Shown here: positions 30,979 to 38,985 of the stretch, piece after piece
Layout of the letters: each line of letters opens with the position of its first letter
Numbering within the stretch: the stretch's first letter is position 1
Assembly (NCBI RefSeq): GCF_030269305.1
Contig: NZ_BSTC01000010.1
Span: 186,001-250,000 of the forward strand
Direction of reading: 5' to 3'
DNA from: Kineosporia sp. NBRC 101731
GTDB taxonomy: Bacteria; Actinomycetota; Actinomycetes; Actinomycetales; Kineosporiaceae
Length of the DNA stretch: 64,000 bases
Notes under the pieces: generated by a model
What the model was told of the DNA's origin: nothing
The model's input: only the letters and a program-made list of their open reading frames with translations
Database searches by the model: none
Program-made: the position numbers and the translations under genes

Positions 30979-33217
30979 GGCCCGTGGTGGCGCCGACCTG
31001 GATGTCCCGGGCCGGTTTCGGCCGCCCCAGGTAGTAGCCCTGGGCCAGCTCGCAGCCGATGCCGGCGAGCCGGTCGAGCTGCTCCTGGGTCTCCACACCC
31101 TCGGCCACGACGTCGAGGTGGAAGGCGTGGGCGGCGGTGACCATGAGCTGCACCAGGGCCTGGGCGCCCGGATCGTCCGGGCGCAGGAAGCTCCGGTCGA
31201 TCTTGAGAATGTCGACCTGGAGCTTCTGCAACTGGCCGATACTCGTGTAGCCGGTGCCGAAGTCGTCCAGACCGACGGCCACCCCCAGCGCCCGCAGGTC
31301 CCGCAGGTGGGCGTCGGCGGTGGGCTCGTCGAGCAGCACGGTCTCGGTGATCTCGACCACCAGCCGCCGGGCCTGCAGGCCGCTCTCCTGCAGGGCGTGG
31401 CGCACCTCGCCGGCCAGGGTGGGGGAGGCCAGGTGCCGGGCCGAGATGTTGACGGCCATGGTGATGTCGCCGTGGCCGACCGGGTCCTGCCGGCTCCAGG
31501 CCGCCAGCTGCTGCGTGGCGTGATGCAGCACCCAGCGGCCGATCTCGCAGATCAGCAGGCTCTGCTCGGCGACCGGGATGAACTCGTCGGGCGGCACCAG
31601 ACCCCGCTCGGGGTGCCGCCAGCGGATCAGGGCCTCGTAGGAATGCAGAGCTCCCGTGGCCACGCTCATCACCGGCTGGTAATGCAGTTCGAACTCGCCC
31701 GTGGCCAGGCCGCTGCGGATGCCGGCCTCCAGCCGGGCCCGGGCCTCCAGCTCCTCGCGCAGGGTGGTGTCGAACATCTCCACCCGGCCCCGGCCCTTGC
31801 CCTTGGCCCCGTAGACGGCCAGATCGGCGTCCTGCAGCAGCTTCTCGGCATCCGTCTGGCCGTCGCGGGCCAGCGCGATGCCGACGCTGGCTCCCACCGA
31901 GGCCCGCCCGGCCCGGGTCATGATCGGTGCGCTGACGGCGGCCACCAGACGCTCGGCGATGGCCACCAGTTCGGCCGGGGACGGTACCGGGTCGATCAGC
32001 ACGACGAACTCGTCGCCGCCCTGCCGGCCGAGCAGGTCGCCCTTGCGCAGCAGGCCCGTCATCCGCTCGGACACCGTGCGCAGGACCTCGTCACCGGCGG
32101 GCTGGCCGAGCTGCTCGTTGACCTTCTTGAAGAAATCCAGGTCGATCATGAGCACCGCGACCTCGTCACCGGCGCGCGCGGCCCGGTGCATGAGTGAGGT
32201 CAGCAGTTCCCGGATGTAGGCGCGGTTGGGCAGATCGGTCAGCGGGTCGTGGGCCGCCTGGTGCTCCAGGTCGTCGCGGTAGGCGTCGCGTTGCCGGGTG
32301 GACGCGCGCAGCTGGCGCATCGACAGCCAGAGCCGGGCGGGCACCAGCACGGAGAGCAGGGTCGAGACGACGGCGATCGGCAGGTGATTGAGGTTCAGCC
32401 GGTTGAGGTAGTCGACCATCAGCACACCCGGCACGACCAGCAGGGCCGCGTACATCGCGACCAGGCGGACCGGGGACACCTCCCAGGTGGGGGAAGCACC
32501 GGCCCGGGCCGGCACGGTGGCCGAGCGCAGGGCCCCGTAACCCCAGCCGATGTACATCAGCAGGTAGCAGGTCTCGAACCAGCGGTCCTGCGGGTTCAGG
32601 GTGCCCTGGCTCACCCCGTAGATCACGTTCCCCAGCAGGCCGGAGAGCACCCCCGAGGTCAGGGCGGCAGTGGCCCAGCCCTCCACCGGTGCGGGCACGC
32701 TGGTCACGAGCCAGACCGCGGCGGCCAGCATGCCGATCGTGGTGGCCGGGTAGAGCAGGCCGACGATCTCGGCGAGGTCCAGGTCGCCGGCCAGCGGCTG
32801 GTAGAGAGCCACCCACAGCACCAGCCCGCCCGCGCCGGTGACCACGGCCGTGTCCAGGAGCCCGGTCGCCTCCACCCGGCGCCCGCGCTGCAGCAGCAGA
32901 AGGCCGAGCGCGGCGGCGACGTTGCCGGTCAGCCAGCCGGCGTCGGCCCAGCTGGGGTAGGGCAGCTGCACACCGGCCGCGATGTTCCCGGCGACGTATC
33001 CGTCGGAGACGGCGCTCAGGCCGGAGCCGAAGGAGAACGCCAGCCAGGCCAGCCGCCGGGGCCGGTCCAGCCGGGCGGCGACCAGCACGGCCACGGCGCT
33101 GCTCAGGCTCACGGCGACCTGGGCCACGCTCCGGGCCGAGCCCGCGGGCATCAGCCAGTAGGAGGTGAGCAGGAGAGCTGCGACGACGAGGTACCGCCGG
33201 CCGGCGTCGAGGCGCAT
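30959..33217 (-). CDS. Membrane GGDEF-EAL protein (c-di-GMP synthesis/degradation)
   Basis: A 752-residue protein: about eight N-terminal TM helices (6-310), then GGDEF (325-480) and EAL (500-740). Both catalytic centres look intact: RKGD five residues before GGDEF (inhibitory I-site) and GGDEFVVLI; EALIRW, MAVNISARHL, VEITETVL, DDFGTGYTS, DILKIDRSF, AEGVET and AQGYYLGRP for the phosphodiesterase. Net direction cannot be predicted. The gene separates pobA from pcaHGBC and overlaps pcaR tail to tail, but is not itself a catabolic gene. Confidence 0.92.
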   Translation of the reverse strand: MRLDAGRRYLVVAALLLTSYWLMPAGSARSVAQVAVSLSSAVAVLVAARLDRPRRLAWLAFSFGSGLSAVSDGYVAGNIAAGVQLPYPSWADAGWLTGNVAAALGLLLLQRGRRVEATGLLDTAVVTGAGGLVLWVALYQPLAGDLDLAEIVGLLYPATTIGMLAAAVWLVTSVPAPVEGWATAALTSGVLSGLLGNVIYGVSQGTLNPQDRWFETCYLLMYIGWGYGALRSATVPARAGASPTWEVSPVRLVAMYAALLVVPGVLMVDYLNRLNLNHLPIAVVSTLLSVLVPARLWLSMRQLRASTRQRDAYRDDLEHQAAHDPLTDLPNRAYIRELLTSLMHRAARAGDEVAVLMIDLDFFKKVNEQLGQPAGDEVLRTVSERMTGLLRKGDLLGRQGGDEFVVLIDPVPSPAELVAIAERLVAAVSAPIMTRAGRASVGASVGIALARDGQTDAEKLLQDADLAVYGAKGKGRGRVEMFDTTLREELEARARLEAGIRSGLATGEFELHYQPVMSVATGALHSYEALIRWRHPERGLVPPDEFIPVAEQSLLICEIGRWVLHHATQQLAAWSRQDPVGHGDITMAVNISARHLASPTLAGEVRHALQESGLQARRLVVEITETVLLDEPTADAHLRDLRALGVAVGLDDFGTGYTSIGQLQKLQVDILKIDRSFLRPDDPGAQALVQLMVTAAHAFHLDVVAEGVETQEQLDRLAGIGCELAQGYYLGRPKPARDIQVGATTGLSAASG

Positions 33218-33333
33218 GGGCCAGCGATCGACCCGGCCGGATGTCGGGTGTAGAGGGCGGCCCGCGCGTCATACCTCCGGCCCCCGGCCGTGACGGTCCG
33301 TCACCCTTGCCGATCAGCACGGGTTCAGCCGGG

Positions 33334-34509
33334 TCAGAGCTCGATCGGCATCCCGGCGTAGTTCTCCGCCAGGCCCCGGGCCCCGGCCTCGCTGCCGGCC
33401 ACCCACCGCAGCTGCGACAGCTGCAACTGGGCGTCGAACGGGTCGTCCGCGGTGTGCAGCATGGTCGTCATCCACCAGGAGAAGTGCGTGCAGCGCCACA
33501 CCCGGCGCAGGGCCGTGTCTGAGTAGGCGTCCGCAGCCCGCCGGTCGCGACGCACAAGCAAGTCGGCCAGGGCGGGCGCGAGCAGGGCCACGTCGGCCAC
33601 CGCGAGGTTGAGTCCCTTCGCACCCGTGGGCGGCACGATGTGGGCGGCGTCACCGGCCAGGAAGAGCCGGCCGTGGCGCATCGGCTGCTGCACGAAGCTG
33701 CGCATGGGCAGGACCGATTTCTCGGTGATCGCGCCGGTGGCCAGTTCCCAGCCGTCCAGGTTCAGGCGGGCGGACAGCGCCTCCCAGATCCGGTCGTCCG
33801 GCCAGGCGGCGATGTCGGTGCCGGCCGGCACCTGCAGGTAGAAGCGGCTGACCTCGGCCGAGCGCATCGAGTGCAGGGCGAAACCGTCCGGGTGCCGGGC
33901 GTAGATCAGCTCGTCGGTGGAGGGTGCCACGGCCGCCAGCACACCCAGCCACGCGTAGGGATAGACGCGTTCCCAGGTCTGGCGCACGGCCGGCGGCACC
34001 GCGCCCCGGCTGGGCCCGAACGAGCCGTCACACCCGACCACGACGTCGGCGTCGAGCCGCCGGGACCGCCCGTCGGCGTCCGTGAAGGTCAGGTACGGAC
34101 GATCGGACTCCACCTCGTGGACGCCGGTGTCGCCGATCCCGTAGAGGATCGTCTGCCCGGCGGCCTCCCGGGCCCGGCCGAGGTCTTTCTGCACCTCGGT
34201 CTGCCCGTACACGGTGACCGTGCGCCCGATCAGGTCGACGAAGTCGAGGTGGTGCCGTTCCTGCGGCCACTGCAGGTGGATGCCCCGGTGCGGGTCGCCC
34301 TCGGCGAGCAGCCGGTCGCCCAGACCGTGCTGCACCAGCAGGTCGACCGTGGACTGCTCGAGGATGCCGGCCCGGATGCGGGCTTCGACGTACGCGCGGG
34401 TGCGGGTCTCCAGCACCACCGACTCCACCCCCTCGGCCTCGAGGAGATGGGACAGGAGCAGTCCGGCCGGGCCGGCGCCGACGATGGCGACCTGAGTGCG
34501 CATGGCCAT
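33334..34509 (-). CDS. pobA: 4-Hydroxybenzoate 3-monooxygenase
   Basis: A 391-residue FAD monooxygenase, close to the usual 394. Motifs: GAGPAGLLLSHLLEAEG (FAD), VVVGCDGSFGPSRG (DG), and RLFLAGDAAHIVPPTGAKGLNLAVAD (GD). N-terminal ARIRAGILEQSTVDLL and RHPDGFALHS are PobA-specific. It hydroxylates 4-hydroxybenzoate to protocatechuate with NAD(P)H and O2, feeding PcaHG. The gene starts 9 bp after the stop of the DUF429-RelA/SpoT gene on the same strand, so it may be co-transcribed with it. Confidence 0.93.
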   Translation of the reverse strand: MAMRTQVAIVGAGPAGLLLSHLLEAEGVESVVLETRTRAYVEARIRAGILEQSTVDLLVQHGLGDRLLAEGDPHRGIHLQWPQERHHLDFVDLIGRTVTVYGQTEVQKDLGRAREAAGQTILYGIGDTGVHEVESDRPYLTFTDADGRSRRLDADVVVGCDGSFGPSRGAVPPAVRQTWERVYPYAWLGVLAAVAPSTDELIYARHPDGFALHSMRSAEVSRFYLQVPAGTDIAAWPDDRIWEALSARLNLDGWELATGAITEKSVLPMRSFVQQPMRHGRLFLAGDAAHIVPPTGAKGLNLAVADVALLAPALADLLVRRDRRAADAYSDTALRRVWRCTHFSWWMTTMLHTADDPFDAQLQLSQLRWVAGSEAGARGLAENYAGMPIEL

Positions 34510-34518
34510 CAGTGCACC

Positions 34519-36357
34519 TCAGATCTGCGGGGTGGACGCGTCGGGCGTTTCACTGGGTGAAAGGGCGGCCGGCTGCAGCTTCTCCAGCCGGGAGCGCAGC
34601 AGGGGACGCCGGTCGGCGTTGCCGGGCAGGGCCGCGTACTTCTCCCCGAACGCCGCGAGCAGCGCGTCGTCGAGCCGGCGCACGGCGCCCGGCGGGTACT
34701 TGTAGGCCATCCGGGTGTTCAGGTCGAGCTCGTTGACCGGCCGCAGTACCTCGGTGAGTTCCGGTAGCGAGGTGATCGCCAGCTCGGACAGCAGGCCGGT
34801 GATCCAGGTGTAGTGCTCGGTGCGGGACCAGCCGGCCTCCGGGTACTGCCCGGCCAGGAAGGCCGCCAGCTCACGGGCGCCGACCCGGGAGTCGTCGTCG
34901 GCGATGTCGCGGCCGGTGGTCTCGTCGTCACCGCCCGGCTCGCCGCCGGGCAGGGGCTGGCTCTCGGCGATCCGGTCGCGGATGTTGGAGAACTCCTGGT
35001 CGGCCAGCTCCAGCAGGCCGGCGGCCAGTGTGAAGCGGCGGTCCAGCTCCGGGGCCTGCTCGGCGGGAACCGATCCCTTGTAACGGATGTCGTGCTCGAA
35101 CTCGGCCCAGGCGTGCTGCAGCACGGTGCGCACCTGGAGCGAGGCGGCCCGCCCGCGCAACGCCTCGTAGTCGGAGTGCCCCTCCCGGGCGGCGTCCAGG
35201 GCGATCAGCATGTGCCGGCTGCGGTAGCCGAAACGGCCCTGCCGGGCGGTCTCCTCGCCCATGTCCCGGTCGCGTTGGACCAGCAGCTGGTCGTGGATCA
35301 CGTCGGCGACGGTGGCGACGTCGTGCTGCACGTAGGTGATCACCCGGACGCCGATCTGGTCGTTGATCTCCCGCAGCGGGTCGGTGTAGACCAGCTCGCC
35401 GTCCTCGGTGCGTCGCCCGGCCTTCCCGGCGAACGAGGCCACCGCCTTGGCCCGGCCGTTGACGCTCAGATAGTTGATGCCGGCCTCGTCGAGGATCGAG
35501 GTGACGAGGGCGACGAAGGTGTCGGCGGCCTCGGCCAGGGCGGGCTGTCGCAGGGCGTACTCGCGCACGGCCAGCGACACCGGGTCTTCCTGGGCGGGGT
35601 CGTCGGGCGAGCTCGGCTCCAGCCCTTCGGGCAGCGCGGGGGTGACGATGTAACCGTTCTCGGCGTCGCCGTAGGTGGTCATCATCTGCGGGTGACGGGT
35701 CGCCAGAAGCGCCACGTAGGCGCAGATCACGGCGTCGACCTGGTCCTCGACGACCCGCAGCTCGCTCTTCTTCCCGGCGCTGCCGGCCGCCTCGATCAGC
35801 TCCGGCCAGCGCGACCCGGGCCGGTCCAGGTGCAGAGCCGGCTCGGCCCCGGCCAGACCGCCGACCAGGCCCATGAGCCGGAGCAGCTCGGTCTGCAGAA
35901 GGTCGCGGGTGCGGCCCGGTTTGGCCTTGTACTTCAGTGTCCGGCCGAGCCGGAAGAGTGAGACGGTGGCGGCGTGCGGGTAGACCTCGAGCGCCCGCCG
36001 GCCCCGGCCTGAGCGTGGGTTCATGTCCAGCTTCAGCGCCGAGGCGATGCGGGCGCCGCGCGGCACCCCGGAGAACTCGGGCTTGGTGGTGTTCACCGGG
36101 TGGGCGCCGGCGTGGAACCGGGCGAAGTCCTTGTTGAGGGCCGCCTCGGCCGGCCGGTTGCCGGTCTCGTTCCGCACGATCAGCGGGGCGTCGATCGCGA
36201 CGACGCAGTCACCGGCCGTGTAGGGCGCCAGCGCCGCGAGGATGTCCTCGTCGCTCTGGGCCGCGCTGACGTGCAGCAGCGCGCCCTCCTCGTCGAGCAC
36301 GGCGAGTCCGGTGGGCTTGCGTTCGCCCCAGGCAAGATCCAGTCCGACGAAGTACAC
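34519..36357 (-). CDS. DUF429 (RNase H-like) - RelA/SpoT-like nucleotidyltransferase fusion
   Basis: A 612-residue two-domain protein. Residues 1-240 are a DUF429 domain: FVGLDLAWG (Asp7), VVAIDAPLIVRNETGNRPAE (Asp56), EVYPHAATV (Glu124) and VEDQVDAVICAY (Asp205, Asp208); the family is predicted to be RNase H-like. Residues 260-465 resemble a small alarmone synthetase: GRAKAVASFAGK (Arg302, Lys304, Lys312), INDQIGVRVITYV (Asp333), RFGYRSRHML (377-384) and LQVRTVLQHAWAEFEHDIRYK (408-427). The catalytic Glu expected two residues before the Gln of the (E)xQVRT motif is Ser407. The last 145 residues are helical and unassigned. Activity as a ppGpp synthetase is therefore uncertain. Neighbours are a cyclase gene (54 bp upstream) and pobA (9 bp downstream). 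Confidence 0.8.
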   Translation of the reverse strand: MYFVGLDLAWGERKPTGLAVLDEEGALLHVSAAQSDEDILAALAPYTAGDCVVAIDAPLIVRNETGNRPAEAALNKDFARFHAGAHPVNTTKPEFSGVPRGARIASALKLDMNPRSGRGRRALEVYPHAATVSLFRLGRTLKYKAKPGRTRDLLQTELLRLMGLVGGLAGAEPALHLDRPGSRWPELIEAAGSAGKKSELRVVEDQVDAVICAYVALLATRHPQMMTTYGDAENGYIVTPALPEGLEPSSPDDPAQEDPVSLAVREYALRQPALAEAADTFVALVTSILDEAGINYLSVNGRAKAVASFAGKAGRRTEDGELVYTDPLREINDQIGVRVITYVQHDVATVADVIHDQLLVQRDRDMGEETARQGRFGYRSRHMLIALDAAREGHSDYEALRGRAASLQVRTVLQHAWAEFEHDIRYKGSVPAEQAPELDRRFTLAAGLLELADQEFSNIRDRIAESQPLPGGEPGGDDETTGRDIADDDSRVGARELAAFLAGQYPEAGWSRTEHYTWITGLLSELAITSLPELTEVLRPVNELDLNTRMAYKYPPGAVRRLDDALLAAFGEKYAALPGNADRRPLLRSRLEKLQPAALSPSETPDASTPQI

Positions 36358-36411
36358 GGGAGAAAGCCTGCCGTATGCGGGAGCACGGGGCGCAACGGGC
36401 TCACCGAGCGG

Positions 36412-38985
36412 TCATCGTGAACTGACCCTCACACGGCCCTTGCCACCCCGTTTCGCGCGGTACATCGCCTCGTCCGCAGCGTGCAGGAGGGCCGGTCCGG
36501 TGTCGTCCGTGGTCGACAGCGCCACTCCGACACTCGCCCCGATCCGCACCCGGGCCAGGGTCAGGTCGAACTCCTCACCGATCGAGGCCACGATGCGCCG
36601 GGCGACCTCGAGGGCGATGTCCGCGTCGGCGATTCCCGGGCAGAGAACGGCGAACTCGTCGCCGCCCAGCCGGGCCACGACGTCGTCGGCCCGCACGCAG
36701 GCGGCGATCCGGTCGGCGGCCTGCTTGAGCAGTGCGTCACCGGCCGCGTGCCCGGCCGTGTCGTTGACCGCCTTGAACCCGTCCAGGTCGATGTACAGCA
36801 CGGCCACCGGGCGGACCTGCTGGCGCAGCGTCCGGTCCAGCTCCCGGTGCAGGTGCGAACGGTTCGGCAGCCCGGTCAGGGCGTCGTGCGTGGCCTCGTG
36901 GTGCAGTCGTTCCGTCAGTTCCCGCCGCGCGGTGATGTCCTCGATCATCACGATCAGGTACGCCGCGGTGTCGCCGGAGGGCCGCACGGCCGAGGCCGCC
37001 ATCCGGCCCCACTTCTCCCCGTCACCGCACTCCAGCAGCTGGATGTCGTCCCGCGCCTCGTGGATCTCCCCGTCCGCCATCCGGACCAGGAGCTCGGTGA
37101 TCCGGGTGGCGGACGGTTCCGCCGTCAGATCGGCGATCCGGCGGCCCAGCAGAGCGGTTGCCGGCCGGCCGACGAATTCGCTGAGGGCCTGGTTGACCCG
37201 GTTGATCACGCCGGGGTCGATCGGGTCCAGACCCACGATCGCCATGGCCAGAGGAGCTCCCTCGAAGGCCCGCCGGAAGCGGTCCTGGCTCTCGCCCAGT
37301 TCGGCCTGGGCCCGCATGACCTCGGTCAGGTCGGTGATCACGCCGATGAACTCGCGCGAGCCGTCGGGCGCGACGTGGGTGGTGATGGTGAGCTGGGCGG
37401 GGAACCGGGTGCCGTCCTTGCGGACGCAGATGGTCTGCTCGGTGACCGATTTCCCCGGCCGGCGCGACATGGCCTCGAACGCGAGGGCCTGATCGTCGGT
37501 GCCGAGCCTGTTCGCGATCGCCCGACGGGTCTCGGGGGTCAGGAACGTCGAGGGCCGGGCCGATCCGATGGCCTCGCCCGCCTCCCAGCCGAGCAGTCGC
37601 TCGGCGCCCCGGTTGAACCGCGTGACGATTCCGGTGACGGCCGAGGTGGTGAGGACGGCGGTCTCGGTCAGGGCCTCCAGGACCGCAGCGAGTTCACTGT
37701 CCGACCGGGCCCGGGCGGCCTGCGTCTCCCGCAGGGCGGTGATGTCGTGCACGGTGGAGTGGAGCCGGACGACCCGGCCGGAATCGTCCGTCTCGGGTTC
37801 GGTGCGGCCGACCACCAGGCGTTGCGACCCGTCCGGGTGCATCAGCCGGTACTCGTGCCCGATCCGGGTCTCGCCGGTGGCCATCATCTCCCGCACCGTG
37901 TTCATGACGCGTTCCCGGTCGTCCGGGTGGATCGCGGCGAAGTAGTGCTGCGGGTCCGGTGCCACCGTCGCCGGGTCGAGTCCGAGATGCCGGTACACAC
38001 CCGGCGTCCAGGTCACCTGCCCGGTCTTCAGGTCGAGCATCCCCGACCCGGTGCCGGTCAGTTCCTCGGCCTTGGTCAGCGCGGCGGCCCGGTCCTCGCT
38101 GAGTCTCAGGGCCTCGTTCTTCGCCCGGGCCGCCAGCACGCTGAAGAGCAGCAGCAGGGTGAGGGAGGCGAGAGCCATCTGCGTCGTGGGGGTGCGGGCC
38201 CAGCCGGTGTCGGCGAACGGCCCACCTCCGTGCAGGGTTCCGACGGTCGCGACGACGGCCAGCAGTTGCAGTGACACCATCGACCGCAGCGCGCCCAGAC
38301 GCAGGCCACCCCAGAGCAGGGGCAGGGAACAGACTACCGAGGGGACGAGCTGCTGCCTCGTCGCGAACATCACGGCTCCGAGGGCGCCGACCACGACGAA
38401 CTGGGCCAGCCATTCCAGATTGGCCCGGCGCTCGCGCAGTTCGTCCCGGGCCTCGTCGTACGTGGCGACCAGGAACACCGGTGAGACCAGCAGCATGCCC
38501 AGGGCGTGGGCGCTGAAACAGCCCGCCCAGAGGGCGAGGAGATCACCATTGCCCCAGAGCGTCTGGGGCACGGCGTAGACCGTCGAGCCCAGTACGACGC
38601 CCGCGACCACACAACCGGTGAAGCCGGCGGCGTGACGAGGCGTGTCCAGGCGCGCCCCGCCGGGGAACACCCGGCCCAGCAGGGTGGCGATGGCGATCAG
38701 TTCGCCGGCGGTGGCGAGGGCGATAGCGGCCGAACTGGTCAGGCCGTAGCCGTGCCCCAGGGCGGAGAGGAACTGCCCGGAGTCGATGCCGGCGATCACC
38801 GGCAGCCAGTAACCGCGGGGGAGGCGGACCATCAAGGCCAGTCCGGCGCCGGCCAGCGGCCACCACACCGAGGTGTGCAGCGCCTGGTCCTGCAGAAGGC
38901 GCAGACCGAGTTCGCTCGTGACGACGGCCAGGGCGAAACAGGCGACCAGGCACGTCGACCAGGACCGGTGGGTCGGCCGGGTCAT
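36412..38985 (-). CDS. MASE1-PAS-GGDEF diguanylate cyclase (second of tandem pair)
   Basis: An 857-residue membrane protein: MASE1 sensor with about eight TM helices (8-295), three PAS domains (about 315-425, 430-560, 570-685) and GGDEF (695-855). PAS features include YRHLGLDPATVAPDPQHYFAAIHPDDRERV and FIGVITDLTEV. The cyclase site RLGGDEFAVLCPG and the I-site RADD are intact. It should make c-di-GMP in response to an unknown membrane signal. It overlaps the upstream paralogue by 4 bp (ATGA). The two proteins align along their whole length, indicating a tandem duplication. Confidence 0.93.
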   Translation of the reverse strand: MTRPTHRSWSTCLVACFALAVVTSELGLRLLQDQALHTSVWWPLAGAGLALMVRLPRGYWLPVIAGIDSGQFLSALGHGYGLTSSAAIALATAGELIAIATLLGRVFPGGARLDTPRHAAGFTGCVVAGVVLGSTVYAVPQTLWGNGDLLALWAGCFSAHALGMLLVSPVFLVATYDEARDELRERRANLEWLAQFVVVGALGAVMFATRQQLVPSVVCSLPLLWGGLRLGALRSMVSLQLLAVVATVGTLHGGGPFADTGWARTPTTQMALASLTLLLLFSVLAARAKNEALRLSEDRAAALTKAEELTGTGSGMLDLKTGQVTWTPGVYRHLGLDPATVAPDPQHYFAAIHPDDRERVMNTVREMMATGETRIGHEYRLMHPDGSQRLVVGRTEPETDDSGRVVRLHSTVHDITALRETQAARARSDSELAAVLEALTETAVLTTSAVTGIVTRFNRGAERLLGWEAGEAIGSARPSTFLTPETRRAIANRLGTDDQALAFEAMSRRPGKSVTEQTICVRKDGTRFPAQLTITTHVAPDGSREFIGVITDLTEVMRAQAELGESQDRFRRAFEGAPLAMAIVGLDPIDPGVINRVNQALSEFVGRPATALLGRRIADLTAEPSATRITELLVRMADGEIHEARDDIQLLECGDGEKWGRMAASAVRPSGDTAAYLIVMIEDITARRELTERLHHEATHDALTGLPNRSHLHRELDRTLRQQVRPVAVLYIDLDGFKAVNDTAGHAAGDALLKQAADRIAACVRADDVVARLGGDEFAVLCPGIADADIALEVARRIVASIGEEFDLTLARVRIGASVGVALSTTDDTGPALLHAADEAMYRAKRGGKGRVRVSSR

